DNA from: a virus
Length of the DNA stretch: 64,000 nucleotides
Virus record (IMG/VR): IMGVR_UViG_3300020421_002402
Coordinates: 46,194 to 110,193 of that record
Direction: 5' to 3' (one strand)
The notes below the pieces were generated by a model, which did not search any database, had not been told where the DNA came from, and saw nothing but the letters and a program-made list of their open reading frames with translations. This document shows, piece after piece, positions 22,663-31,445 of this stretch. The position numbers and the translations under genes were made by a program. Each line of letters starts with the position of its first letter. Positions within the stretch are counted from its first letter, which is position 1.

Positions 22663-23038
22663 GCTAGAAATGGAGAACTTCTTGGAAGGTTCTGTAAACG
22701 AAGAACTAAAAGATTTGCAAGGAGCATTGTTGGTATTGAGTGCTCCTTGTAATGATGATGCTGACTATGAGCATATGACAGAAGCGGCTGTACACAATGC
22801 AATAAAACCTTTTACTAAATGGTTTGACAATAATGAAATAGAGTATGAGATACGCATGAGTTATGGCAAGCCACATGCTAGTTATGGTATGGATAATGTT
22901 CAGTTTAGTGTGAATGTGTGGATAAGACCTTTGGGTAAAAAGTTCACTGAAGAAGAAAGAATGATATTTGAATTGAAGTTTGCAAATAAGTTTCCTATTA
23001 AAAGTTTACAAAAATATATGGAAGACCTATTCAAATAA
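22646..23038 (+). CDS. Protein of unknown function
   Basis: 130 residues from GTG at 22646, with AAGGAG upstream; ATG at 22670 is an alternative (122 residues). Mixed alpha/beta, with VQFSVNVWIRPLGKKF. No family recognised. Confidence 0.6.
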   Translation: MPNKDRLEMENFLEGSVNEELKDLQGALLVLSAPCNDDADYEHMTEAAVHNAIKPFTKWFDNNEIEYEIRMSYGKPHASYGMDNVQFSVNVWIRPLGKKFTEEERMIFELKFANKFPIKSLQKYMEDLFK

Positions 23039-23039
23039 G

Positions 23040-23047
23040 TATAAATA
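23040..23047 (+). promoter_or_regulatory. Late-type promoter TATAAATA
   Basis: Exact T4 late octamer, 37 nt before the peroxiredoxin ATG. Confidence 0.65.
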
Positions 23048-23084
23048 CACTTATCATTAAAACTAGTTTTAAAGGAGAAGTTTT

Positions 23085-23687
23085 ATGGCAGTAGAAATGA
23101 CAGTTCCAATGGTAAAATGGAATAAACGTGCTATCCCTGAAGGCGAAACAGATTACGCATGGGTTGAAGAGGATAGTAAAGAAATTTTTGAAGGAAAACG
23201 TGTTGTAGTATTTGCACTACCTGGTGCTTTTACACCTACATGTAGTAGTACACATTTACCTGGATACGAAGCAAAATATGATGACATTATTGCTGAAGAC
23301 GTAGATGCAGTATATTGCCTTAGTGTAAATGATTCTTTTGTAATGAATTCGTGGTTTGCAGACCAAGGTATTGTAAAAGTACAACCAATTGCAGATGGTA
23401 ATGGTGAATTTACACGTCATATGGGTATGCTTGTAGAAAAATCAGCAGTATGTTTTGGATTGAGAAGCCAAAGATATTCAATGGTTGTTGATAACGGCTT
23501 TATAGAAAATATCTTCTGTGAAGACGGAAAGGAAGATAACTTTGCAGGTGACCCTTTTGATATTAGTGATGCAGACACAATGCTTGAATATTTGCAAAAT
23601 GTCAAAGAACTAAGACGTGAAGAAATTGCTAGGTTCCAAGAAGAACAAGAAAGAGCAGAAGCAGAAGAGATTGAAGAAGATGTCTAA
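23085..23687 (+). CDS. Peroxiredoxin, Prx5-like
   Basis: 200 residues. PGAFTPTCSSTHLPGY (peroxidatic C53) is diagnostic of Prx5/AhpE-type peroxiredoxins; YCLSVNDSFVMNSW follows, with the conserved catalytic-site Arg in LRSQRYSMVVD. Reduces H2O2 and organic peroxides. A charged E/R-rich C-terminal tail (about 175-200) is extra. In a phage with an Fe-S pathway it may protect clusters from oxidation (inference). Strong AAGGAG site. Confidence 0.9.
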   Translation: MAVEMTVPMVKWNKRAIPEGETDYAWVEEDSKEIFEGKRVVVFALPGAFTPTCSSTHLPGYEAKYDDIIAEDVDAVYCLSVNDSFVMNSWFADQGIVKVQPIADGNGEFTRHMGMLVEKSAVCFGLRSQRYSMVVDNGFIENIFCEDGKEDNFAGDPFDISDADTMLEYLQNVKELRREEIARFQEEQERAEAEEIEEDV

Positions 23688-24519
23688 TATTATTTTACCA
23701 ACTGCGTCAGAAGTAGATGCTGTAGACGAATCAGCATTTATTTGGGACGATTTGTTAGATGGTATTTTAACACTCGAACAAGGTAAAGCAATTAAATGTA
23801 TCACAGACCAACTTGATGCTGATGATGTTTTGTCTATTAGAGAAGCCTATGCAGGTACAGGAAAAACTGCTAACTTCATTAGAGAAAATTCAACACATGG
23901 TGATAGTTTCAAAATTACAACAGTTGACCAATTTATAGACACATATCTATACACTGGAGACTATTTTGAAAACTGTGAAAATGCATCTAATGTTTATAAA
24001 TTAGATGTAAGTGTTACAAGAGAGATTGTATTTGATGAAGATGGTACACCAACTGAAGTTAAAGTATATGATCCTTATTCAGAGAGTGAACCAAAGTTAA
24101 TTAGAACAATTGACTTAGCAGTACAACCTTCGTTTTTAACCAAACAAAAACTATCTGAAGTAGATCCTTTAATAGCACCTAAGTCTGCTATTGTGAATGC
24201 AGACGGTGATACGTTAGGAACTACTGGAGACTTTGAGCCTAAAGTCGTAATTTATATGACTTGGCCCATTACATTAGGTAGTGAAGAACATGAAAAGGAT
24301 GCCTTAGACAGAGAATTTGCCGCAGTATTAAAAGCATTACCCGTAGGAGGAGTATTGTTTGTTACGCACTTTCAACTACCTAAAACTAATGGTTGTTTTT
24401 GGAATGCATACGAAGGTGTAAAACATGCAGGCTATACATTCGAAGAAAGTTGGGTTATAAATACAGAGCCAGATGGCAGTGGTCCTTGGACATGTGGTAT
24501 TGTAAAACGGCTCAGTTAA
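23680..24519 (+). CDS. Methyltransferase-like (Rossmann) protein, paralogue A
   Basis: 279 residues from ATG at 23680 (8-nt overlap with the peroxiredoxin gene). YAGTGKTANFIRENSTHG (about 57-74) occupies the SAM-binding loop position, and a later LPVGGVLFVTH resembles the strand-turn after the catalytic motif. The gene at 24568 and, more distantly, the one at 50200 share both blocks, so this phage carries a three-member family. The P-loop-like GTGKT is not followed by an ATPase pattern. Fold call is tentative; function unknown. Confidence 0.5.
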   Translation: MSNIILPTASEVDAVDESAFIWDDLLDGILTLEQGKAIKCITDQLDADDVLSIREAYAGTGKTANFIRENSTHGDSFKITTVDQFIDTYLYTGDYFENCENASNVYKLDVSVTREIVFDEDGTPTEVKVYDPYSESEPKLIRTIDLAVQPSFLTKQKLSEVDPLIAPKSAIVNADGDTLGTTGDFEPKVVIYMTWPITLGSEEHEKDALDREFAAVLKALPVGGVLFVTHFQLPKTNGCFWNAYEGVKHAGYTFEESWVINTEPDGSGPWTCGIVKRLS

Positions 24520-24528
24520 TGCTTTTTA

Positions 24529-24536
24529 GATAAATA
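24529..24536 (+). promoter_or_regulatory. Late-type promoter GATAAATA
   Basis: 32 nt before the start of the gene at 24568; a TTGGAG site lies between. Confidence 0.55.
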
Positions 24537-24567
24537 GTTTAGTAAAATTATTAAATTGGAGTAAAGA

Positions 24568-25530
24568 ATGCCTAATATTACATTGCCTACTGAAGCAGAA
24601 AGAGCCGCAGTAGATACCTCATCATTTACTTGGTCAAATTCAGAACCAGGTTCATTAACTAAACCTCACGGTGCATTACTAAAACTTATTGGTGACCAAC
24701 TAGAGTCCGGTGAATATGTACAAGTTATTTCAATGAGTAGAGGAACAGGCAAAACTCCAAAATTTATTGCTCAAAATACTACAAATGGTGCAGACCTTAA
24801 AATTGTATTGAGAGACGATTTTGGTGAAAATAAAGGCGCCAACGCATTAGAACAAAATAAAGTAGGCTCGTTTTCAACTTTTGTAGACTCTACTTCTAGA
24901 GCAAATGTTAAAGTTTTATTAGGTTCTGTTGACAATGTTTATCTACAAGACTTAGATGGCGTTATTGTTAATAATAACTTCGTAGTTACATATACAAATA
25001 CTGAAACAGGTGCTGAGATTGTTACTCTTGATAAGTCAGGTGCATGTACACCATTCAACGATATGACCACTGAAGAACTCAATACAGAACTTGGATATCC
25101 TCTAGCAGACTTCCATACTAAAGAAGTATTGTTAAATAAAGATGATGCCAAATTAGACGGTGGCGGTGATAGACCTTCTTCATATGATGTTATATGTGTT
25201 TGTCCTCCACCTCATTTAACACAAACATTAATGAGGGAAGCCAATCACAGATTCGATTTAATTGATTCAGATGATGACGCAACTGAACAAGCAAGACTTG
25301 AAGCATGGATAAAACGTGACTTTACAATAGGATTTTTGAAAGTTTGGAATAAACTTCCTGTTGGTGGTGTTGCTATCTATGATAAAATACACCTTCCTGT
25401 AATCAATCAAGCAATTTTAGACGGACAAGCACATTTAGATGCCGCAACATATGACTCATGTCTTTACAATAACACAGAGTCAGATTACACTGGTGCATAT
25501 CAGTCGTTTGCTATCAAGAAATTGTCTTAA
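24568..25530 (+). CDS. Methyltransferase-like (Rossmann) protein, paralogue B
   Basis: 320 residues; opens with NITLPTEAERAAVD, like NIILPTASEVDAVD of paralogue A. SRGTGKTPKFIAQNTTNG (about 57-74) and NKLPVGGVAIYDKIHLP are shared blocks; SYDVICVCPPP before the latter could be the catalytic-motif strand. Possibly a structural or SAM-binding protein. Separate late-type promoter from its paralogue. Confidence 0.5.
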   Translation: MPNITLPTEAERAAVDTSSFTWSNSEPGSLTKPHGALLKLIGDQLESGEYVQVISMSRGTGKTPKFIAQNTTNGADLKIVLRDDFGENKGANALEQNKVGSFSTFVDSTSRANVKVLLGSVDNVYLQDLDGVIVNNNFVVTYTNTETGAEIVTLDKSGACTPFNDMTTEELNTELGYPLADFHTKEVLLNKDDAKLDGGGDRPSSYDVICVCPPPHLTQTLMREANHRFDLIDSDDDATEQARLEAWIKRDFTIGFLKVWNKLPVGGVAIYDKIHLPVINQAILDGQAHLDAATYDSCLYNNTESDYTGAYQSFAIKKLS

Positions 25531-25544
25531 TAAACAAAATCATT

Positions 25545-25552
25545 CATAAATA
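25545..25552 (+). promoter_or_regulatory. Late-type motif with leaderless spacing before fabF
   Basis: CATAAATA, 5 nt, ATG at 25558; no ribosome site. Confidence 0.6.
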
Positions 25553-25557
25553 TCTGT

Positions 25558-26772
25558 ATGAAACTCGCTATCACTGGAGTGGGTATTGTCTCGCCTTTAG
25601 GCAATAGTCTCTCTGAAAACATACAAAATTTAAAGGCTTTACAAGTTCCTATTCAGGATTATAGACCACAAGGTCATTTTAGTGATTGGATTTTAAATGT
25701 TGAAAAAGCATTTCACACTAATTATGAAGATGTGGATTTAGAAGGTTTAATTGAACCTAAAAATAAACGTTGGTTAGATCCTACTGTTGTTACAAGCATG
25801 ATTGCTGTAAATGAAGCAGTAGAAATGAGCGGCTTAGATTTTCCTGATGATACACCAGTTTTTGTAGGCACCATAAGAGGTGGTGCACCAAACTTAGCAA
25901 GGTATGGACAAATACTGCATCAAAATAAACGTAAAGTACACCCCCAAATTTTATTAAGTAGTTCACATGAATACGTCAGTAATCATGTTAGCAGTCATTA
26001 CAAATGGCATGGTGCTAGTATGGGTACAAGTGGTACATGTATTAGTGGAGTACAAGCATTAGACCTTGCCAAAAAGTATATGATGACAGAAGGTTATACT
26101 TGTGCTGTTGTAGGTGCAACAGACTTTATGACTAGTTCAATGAGTACTATATACTTTCAACTATTAGGTGCAATTAGTCCAACAGGTAGAAGTGTACCTT
26201 GGGACGAAAGTAGAGATGGTTTTGTAATGGGCGAAGGTACAGTTTATCTGGTAGTTGAGCCTTTAGAACTTGCTAGGGAGAGAGGAGCAAATATCAGATG
26301 GGTAGTAGATGGTATCGGGATAGCGAACGATGGTGCCCATGCTACCCAACCTGATTTGGAAGGCACTGGTGCCAGGATTGCTATTGATAAAGCATTATCA
26401 CAAGCAGGCACCAGTGCTGTAGATTATACTGTATTGAATGCTCATGCTACTAGTACACCATTTGGTGACCCTGTAGAGTATAACGTGTTGAAAGATTACT
26501 TTCCAGAGGGAAGTCACTTGTATGGAAACAAAAGTCAAGTGGGCCATTTAATGGGTGCTAGTGGATTAGCAGAAGTAGTGTTAGGTGCAGAAGCAATGAA
26601 GCAAGGATTTGTTCCTGCAAATGCAAATTTAGTGAAACCATTTACAGAAGATGGTTATTTTAATTTATTGTCTCAAATAGAAGAAAAAGAATACACAAGG
26701 CTGTTTAAAACTAGTTTTGGATTTGGTGGTAGAAGTGCCGCAGTGAGTGTAGTAGATGAAAGAGAAGTTTAA
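25558..26772 (+). CDS. fabF: Beta-ketoacyl-ACP synthase II-like (FabF family)
   Basis: 404 residues, thiolase fold with the full catalytic set: C161 in GTCISG, H296 in NAHATSTPFGD, K325 and H330 in NKSQVGHLMGASG, plus the SFGFGGRSAA end. Condenses malonyl-ACP with acyl-ACP. The phage also encodes an acyl carrier protein (57.4 kb). No ketoreductase, dehydratase or malonyl transferase of clear FabG/FabZ/FabD type is visible, so it probably redirects the host pathway. The sequence around the active Cys (TCISG, not ACATG) is divergent, which may mean altered substrate. No ribosome site; leaderless spacing. Confidence 0.9.
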   Translation: MKLAITGVGIVSPLGNSLSENIQNLKALQVPIQDYRPQGHFSDWILNVEKAFHTNYEDVDLEGLIEPKNKRWLDPTVVTSMIAVNEAVEMSGLDFPDDTPVFVGTIRGGAPNLARYGQILHQNKRKVHPQILLSSSHEYVSNHVSSHYKWHGASMGTSGTCISGVQALDLAKKYMMTEGYTCAVVGATDFMTSSMSTIYFQLLGAISPTGRSVPWDESRDGFVMGEGTVYLVVEPLELARERGANIRWVVDGIGIANDGAHATQPDLEGTGARIAIDKALSQAGTSAVDYTVLNAHATSTPFGDPVEYNVLKDYFPEGSHLYGNKSQVGHLMGASGLAEVVLGAEAMKQGFVPANANLVKPFTEDGYFNLLSQIEEKEYTRLFKTSFGFGGRSAAVSVVDEREV

Positions 26773-27259
26773 ACATGCATTTATGGATTGTGCAGAAAGA
26801 TTTGCACAATTAAGTAGTGCCAAACGTGCCCAAGTAGGAGCATGTATTGTTAAAGACAATAGAATAATTAGTATTGGTTACAATGGCATGCCAAGTGGAT
26901 GGACAAATGATTGTGAAAACACAGACACCTGGAATGATATTCCTCACATGAGGCAAGAGTGGGAAAGTCAAGGAGCAAAGTTTCATGATTCGCCACACGG
27001 TGCTACTTGGAGTAGATTAAAAACAAAGCCAGAAGTATTACATGCAGAAACTAATGCTATTGCAAAGGTGGCACAAAGTAATGAAAACTGTAAAGATGCT
27101 ACATTGTTTTGTACACATGAACCATGCATGGATTGTGCAAAGTTAATTTACCAGTCAGGTATTACAACAGTTATATTCAAACATACTTACCAAGCAGACA
27201 AAGGTTCGGGTAGAGAGTTTTTAGAAAAAAGTGGTTGCATTGTGGAACACATACAATGA
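26756..27259 (+). CDS. dCMP deaminase
   Basis: 167 residues, T4 Cd-like: H-A-E in EVLHAETNA, PCMDC zinc pair, YNGMPSGWTNDCE near the start. Converts dCMP to dUMP for dTMP synthesis. Overlaps fabF by 17 nt. Confidence 0.92.
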   Translation: MKEKFKHAFMDCAERFAQLSSAKRAQVGACIVKDNRIISIGYNGMPSGWTNDCENTDTWNDIPHMRQEWESQGAKFHDSPHGATWSRLKTKPEVLHAETNAIAKVAQSNENCKDATLFCTHEPCMDCAKLIYQSGITTVIFKHTYQADKGSGREFLEKSGCIVEHIQ

Positions 27260-27831
27260 AGATAGCAATCACAGGACATCTAAATGGTATAGGAAAAAGT
27301 TGCTATGAATTGCTTTCACATAAAGGACATAATGTAATTGGATTTGATGTAGAAGACAGTTCAGGTGATATTGCAAAAGACAGAGACGACATTATCTTAA
27401 AAGCAAACAACTGTGAAGTATTCATAAACAATGCATTTACAATGTCAGGTGCTCAAATTGATATGTTCAATGAGATATATGAGAAGTGGAAAGATGAACC
27501 AAAGCAAATAATAAATATTTGTAGTGCTTCAAAGTTTTACCCAAACATTTTTAGTGCAGGAATAGATTATAATTATATTGCTAAGAAAAAAGTTCTTTGG
27601 AAAAACATTGTAAAGACACATTCAGACAAAATAATGCCTGATGTTAAAGTGAGAGTACATACTGTAAGTCCTGGACTTGTAGATACAAATATAACTAAAC
27701 CTCTTAAAGACGATACATATAAAATGAGTCCGGATAGTGTTGCATTATATGTAGCATGGGTATTAGAGCAACCTGATGACATAGAAGTATTAGATGTTGC
27801 TGTGAGAAGAAAACCACATGAAGATAGATAA
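27256..27831 (+). CDS. Short-chain dehydrogenase/reductase-like, copy 1
   Basis: 191 residues from the ATGA junction at 27256. TGHLNGIGKSCYELL (NAD(P)-binding TGxxxGIG), FINNAF (N-A motif), and YIAKKK (Y-x-x-x-K). Short for the family (usually about 250). A longer copy with matching opening lies at 34167. Substrate unknown; sugar, lipid or cofactor reduction are all possible. Confidence 0.8.
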   Translation: MKIAITGHLNGIGKSCYELLSHKGHNVIGFDVEDSSGDIAKDRDDIILKANNCEVFINNAFTMSGAQIDMFNEIYEKWKDEPKQIINICSASKFYPNIFSAGIDYNYIAKKKVLWKNIVKTHSDKIMPDVKVRVHTVSPGLVDTNITKPLKDDTYKMSPDSVALYVAWVLEQPDDIEVLDVAVRRKPHEDR

Positions 27832-28753
27832 AATAAAAGATGTAGCAGTAAGAATAAATTGCGATTTAGCAAAACTCACGGAACAAGATTATCAAGACAT
27901 AAACGAATTATATTTAAAAAACTTAATCATAGTTTTTGAAAACCAACCTTTTGAAACAATACCATTTGCAAAACTTATACATAAAATGGGTACATTTGCT
28001 AATTGGGAACAAATGCTATGGCATCAAGATGGTACAAGCAGACCTAAATCAGAATACTTAGATCCTTTCACATTTGAAGGTAGTGACAACGAATATCCTT
28101 TACAGCGAGTAACAGGTGAAAAAACTGAGAAAGGAATGGCTACAGGCATATTTGGTAATGGCGAATTAGATTGGCATAGCAATATGAATGGAGATATGGA
28201 TAGAGCAAGAGGTGTTGCACTACAAGGTGCTTGGCACAGTGAAAACACTCATACTGCATTTATGAATACCGTAAGTGCATATAGAGATTTACCTGATGAT
28301 GTTAAACAAAGATGTGAAGGTGTAGTTGGAGACTTTGAGTATGCACCTGAGAACTGGGCAAAAGGCGTTCCTACACCACAACTAATGGCAATGAAAGGGT
28401 TTGGTATAGTTAATCACAAGTACCAAATGAACCTTTTACACGAGTCCTTTGACGGCGGAAAGGGCCTATATTTACACTTTCATAATAATTGTAAGTTTCC
28501 TACAGACCCAGAACTTAAGAATATACTAATAGAACATTGTTTACAAGACAAATATGTTTATGAACACAAATGGAATCCAGGTGATATTGTTGTAAGTGAC
28601 CAAGTTCTTACATTACATAAAAGAGTAGAATGGGAACCTGAAATTATTGCAAAACGTGTATTACACAGGATTACATTCCATTATGATAGAATCATAGATA
28701 ATTACTTTGACGAATATACTAAAATAAAGGAGTCAAATACGTTAGAATACTAG
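27818..28753 (+). CDS. TauD/TfdA-family Fe(II)/2-oxoglutarate dioxygenase-like
   Basis: 311 residues. The fold order fits TauD: N-terminal VFENQPF, then ELDWHSNMNG (H120 at the first iron ligand), distal DQVLTLHKR His, and KRVLHRITFHYDR with the 2OG-binding Arg. The usual H-x-D is H-S-N here (N122), so the Asp ligand appears replaced, which may alter or abolish the classical reaction. Alternatively the true Asp is elsewhere and the alignment is off. Overlaps the SDR gene by 14 nt. Confidence 0.7.
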   Translation: MKIDKIKDVAVRINCDLAKLTEQDYQDINELYLKNLIIVFENQPFETIPFAKLIHKMGTFANWEQMLWHQDGTSRPKSEYLDPFTFEGSDNEYPLQRVTGEKTEKGMATGIFGNGELDWHSNMNGDMDRARGVALQGAWHSENTHTAFMNTVSAYRDLPDDVKQRCEGVVGDFEYAPENWAKGVPTPQLMAMKGFGIVNHKYQMNLLHESFDGGKGLYLHFHNNCKFPTDPELKNILIEHCLQDKYVYEHKWNPGDIVVSDQVLTLHKRVEWEPEIIAKRVLHRITFHYDRIIDNYFDEYTKIKESNTLEY

Positions 28754-28782
28754 TTGACATTAGTATCAAAATACCGTATAAT
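28754..28782 (+). promoter_or_regulatory. Consensus promoter, leaderless spacing
   Basis: TTGACA (28754-28759), 17 nt, TATAAT (28777-28782), 6 nt, ATG at 28789. Confidence 0.85.
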
Positions 28783-28788
28783 GTATAA

Positions 28789-29028
28789 ATGAGCAAAAAG
28801 TCTAAGACACAAATGACTAAAGCAGAACTAATTGACCTTGCATACACATTAGAAAACAAGGTTAAAGAGTTAGAAGAACAAATAGAAACAATGCAAAACG
28901 ATAGGATTGCATTGGATACTATTATTGCTGACCAAGACACTAGTATGATTATTAGTGGAATGAATGCACGAATCAAAATGCTTGAGGACAAAATCTTAGA
29001 CGTAGAAAGTAGGAAAAATTATGAATAA
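28789..29028 (+). CDS. Small coiled-coil protein
   Basis: 79 residues, nearly all one helix with heptads (LENKVKELEEQIETMQ). No ribosome site; starts 6 nt after a -10 box. Function unknown. ATGAATAA overlap with the next gene. Confidence 0.7.
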   Translation: MSKKSKTQMTKAELIDLAYTLENKVKELEEQIETMQNDRIALDTIIADQDTSMIISGMNARIKMLEDKILDVESRKNYE

Positions 29029-29401
29029 AGTATTTGTATATGGTTCACTTAAAAGTGGCGGAGAAATAAGAGGACTAAACCAATTTGGAGAAGGTGCTAG
29101 TATTGTTGGTAAAGCAAAAACACAATATCCGGATTATGAAATGTCTGACTTAGGAGCATTTCCAGGAGTTTTTTTGAATGGTAAATTTCACATACAAGGT
29201 GAAGTATGGGAAGTCAGCGATGAAGTATTAGAACAACTGGATGCCATTGAAGGGTATCCTGAGTTTTATAATAGACAAATTGTACACACCACCGAAGGCA
29301 AAGCATTTATGTATTTTTTACCTGAAACAGGATATGAACAATACAAAGGTGTTAGAGGCGACAACGTAACTGAAGATGGAGATACATTGGTATGGCGTTA
29401 G
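29021..29401 (+). CDS. Gamma-glutamylcyclotransferase-like protein
   Basis: 126 residues. FVYGSLKSGG at the start (substrate loop), FPGVFLNGKF, then GEVWEVSDEVLEQLDAIEGYPEFYNR with the candidate catalytic Glu. GGCT/AIG2-like fold. May act on gamma-glutamyl peptides or amines. Confidence 0.8.
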   Translation: MNKVFVYGSLKSGGEIRGLNQFGEGASIVGKAKTQYPDYEMSDLGAFPGVFLNGKFHIQGEVWEVSDEVLEQLDAIEGYPEFYNRQIVHTTEGKAFMYFLPETGYEQYKGVRGDNVTEDGDTLVWR

Positions 29402-29700
29402 ACACATTGACACTTATAGATAAAATTGGACAATGGCATCATGATAGAAATCTTATAGAAGGTTCAGATGATAAATCACAATTTGCTAAACTTATTCAAG
29501 AAGCAGGTGAGTTATCTGATAACATTTGTAAAGGCAAAGACGTATCAGATGACATTGGTGATATGATTGTAGTATTGATTAATATAGCAGAGAGAAACAA
29601 TCTCACTATACAAGAATGTTTACAACAAGCATGGGACGACATCAAAGACCGTAAAGGCAAAATGGTCGATGGTGTCTTTGTGAAAGAAGGAGATAGTTAA
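29392..29700 (+). CDS. MazG-like nucleotide pyrophosphohydrolase
   Basis: 102 residues: IQEAGELSDNI and VSDDIGDMIVVLINIA give the E-x-x-E ... E/D-x-x-D metal motif. Hydrolyses NTPs/dNTPs or alarmones; common in marine phages. Overlaps both neighbours. Confidence 0.88.
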   Translation: MALDTLTLIDKIGQWHHDRNLIEGSDDKSQFAKLIQEAGELSDNICKGKDVSDDIGDMIVVLINIAERNNLTIQECLQQAWDDIKDRKGKMVDGVFVKEGDS

Positions 29701-29837
29701 TGACAACTTTTTTACTTATAGTGTTAGGAATCATCATAGGATGGTTTATACCTAGACCCTATCAAATTGGTGACCTTGAAGACAAATGGATAGGTCCACT
29801 GAAAGAAAAAGTTCCTTATCACTTACGTTGGTGGTAA
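29700..29837 (+). CDS. Small membrane protein
   Basis: 45 residues: N-terminal helix (FLLIVLGIIIGWFI) then a polar tail ending HLRWW. TAATG junction with the MazG gene supports the start. Confidence 0.6.
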   Translation: MTTFLLIVLGIIIGWFIPRPYQIGDLEDKWIGPLKEKVPYHLRWW

Positions 29838-29838
29838 G

Positions 29839-31095
29839 ATGATTGTCCGTGTAATTATACAAAACCAGTATAAAGAAGAACTGCATAACAATGAATGGTT
29901 TGCAGACATGGGAGATTGGAGAAATGCTGAAGGGTATGCATCTACAAAGTTATTTGGATTTTGGAGAAAAAAATACGAATACGGCACTATCTTAATGTCT
30001 GAGTTACTAGATAATAGCATTAATAATGATGACAACTTATATGAAATAAGTGATGTTGAATGGTATTTACTGAAAGACGACATCAAAGAGCAGTTTGTCG
30101 ACAACAGAAACATTGTAATTTCAAATAGTGCTGAAGCATTTTTATACGGTTTATCAAAATCAGACAAATATGATTTAAATGATTACACAATTCCATTAAA
30201 CCCAAACTACTTTGATAAGTCTGAACTTGCTAAAAAATTTATTGTGGTTTGGGATAATATAAACAAAACTGTTCCTAGTTTGTATCCACATATTCATTTT
30301 ATAAACACTGATTTCTTTTTATTAGAAGCAATATCACATCTAGATGCAGTTACAAGTAGATGGACTAAAACTGAAAACGGAAAGGTACTTGAAACTAGTC
30401 TTACAAAAATAAATCCTGTAGAGGAGTATGCACCTTGGATTAAAAAATTACCTAATTTTGCATACGGCTATGACAAGTTTATAGAACTTAATCTATCTAA
30501 TTTATTAGCAAAGCAACATAACTTTGTATGTTTATTTGGTTTTGAAAAGCCACATAGACGAGATTTGTTTGATAAAATGATTGAAAACAATTTAGTAGAA
30601 CGTAATGTAGTAGGATCCTATGATAAAAGATATCCAAATACACTATACGAACCAACAGAGTCAATGGTACGAGATGGAATAAGAGGACTCAATGACAGAA
30701 TGATTGCACCACAATGGATTCAAAATTGTAAAGTTTGGATTTCAAATGAAACATGGTGGGAAGGTACTGGAGCACATTTAGGACACATCACAGAAAAAAC
30801 ATATAAGCCTATACAATACGGAATGCCATTTTTAGTTAATGGTGCTCATGGTACTTTAGAGTATTTAGAAGATTTAGGTTTTAAAAGTTATAGAGATATT
30901 TTTGGTGACTACATTGTAAAAGATGATTTAGAAAAAACAAATGATAATATCATAAACATTATAGAAAACTTACATCCATATATAAAAGATAATGTGGATT
31001 ACATTACAAAATGTGCAGTACATAATTGGCATAGATTAGAACAAATGACTATAGAACAACGACTACAGCAGGTTGAAAATAAGATATGGAATTAA
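29839..31095 (+). CDS. Glycosyltransferase-like protein
   Basis: 418 residues. The C-terminal third, HITEKTYKPIQYGMPFLVNGAHGTLEYLEDLGF followed by IFGDYIVK, has the E-K ... P-F-x-x-x-G pattern of GT-B transferases (fucosyltransferase-like group found in phages). The N-terminal half is less conserved. Probably glycosylates phage DNA, protein or a host surface molecule; the target is unknown. Sits in a run with UDP-sugar dehydrogenase and SDR genes. Confidence 0.65.
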   Translation: MIVRVIIQNQYKEELHNNEWFADMGDWRNAEGYASTKLFGFWRKKYEYGTILMSELLDNSINNDDNLYEISDVEWYLLKDDIKEQFVDNRNIVISNSAEAFLYGLSKSDKYDLNDYTIPLNPNYFDKSELAKKFIVVWDNINKTVPSLYPHIHFINTDFFLLEAISHLDAVTSRWTKTENGKVLETSLTKINPVEEYAPWIKKLPNFAYGYDKFIELNLSNLLAKQHNFVCLFGFEKPHRRDLFDKMIENNLVERNVVGSYDKRYPNTLYEPTESMVRDGIRGLNDRMIAPQWIQNCKVWISNETWWEGTGAHLGHITEKTYKPIQYGMPFLVNGAHGTLEYLEDLGFKSYRDIFGDYIVKDDLEKTNDNIINIIENLHPYIKDNVDYITKCAVHNWHRLEQMTIEQRLQQVENKIWN

Positions 31096-31445
31096 TGTTG
31101 ATAACATATTTAATGATAAAACATGTAATTGCAGATTACTTTATGCAATACAGTTGGATGATAAAGGACAAAGGTACATATGGTGCCTGGGGAGGATTAG
31201 CACATAGTGGTTGGCATGGTATATTAACTGGCGCCGTTATTGTTTGGTTTGGACACCCTTTATTGTTTGCAATATTACTAGGTCTATTAGATAGTGCGAT
31301 ACATTATCACGTAGACTATGTAAAGAGTAACTTCTGGAAGTCAAAGAAGTTAGGTCCTAGTGACCAAGTGTATTGGATAGCACATGGTGTTGACCAATTC
31401 TTACATTTTATGACATACGTTTTATTGGTGATTTTATGCAGATAG
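31086..31445 (+). CDS. DUF3307 membrane protein
   Basis: 119 residues: MIKHVIADYFMQ (conserved H, D), GLAHSGWHGI, LLDSAIHYHVDYVK, then DQVYWIAHGVDQFLH, the His-rich pattern of DUF3307, with several membrane helices. Function of the family unknown. Overlaps both neighbours by 10 nt. Confidence 0.78.
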   Translation: MELMLITYLMIKHVIADYFMQYSWMIKDKGTYGAWGGLAHSGWHGILTGAVIVWFGHPLLFAILLGLLDSAIHYHVDYVKSNFWKSKKLGPSDQVYWIAHGVDQFLHFMTYVLLVILCR

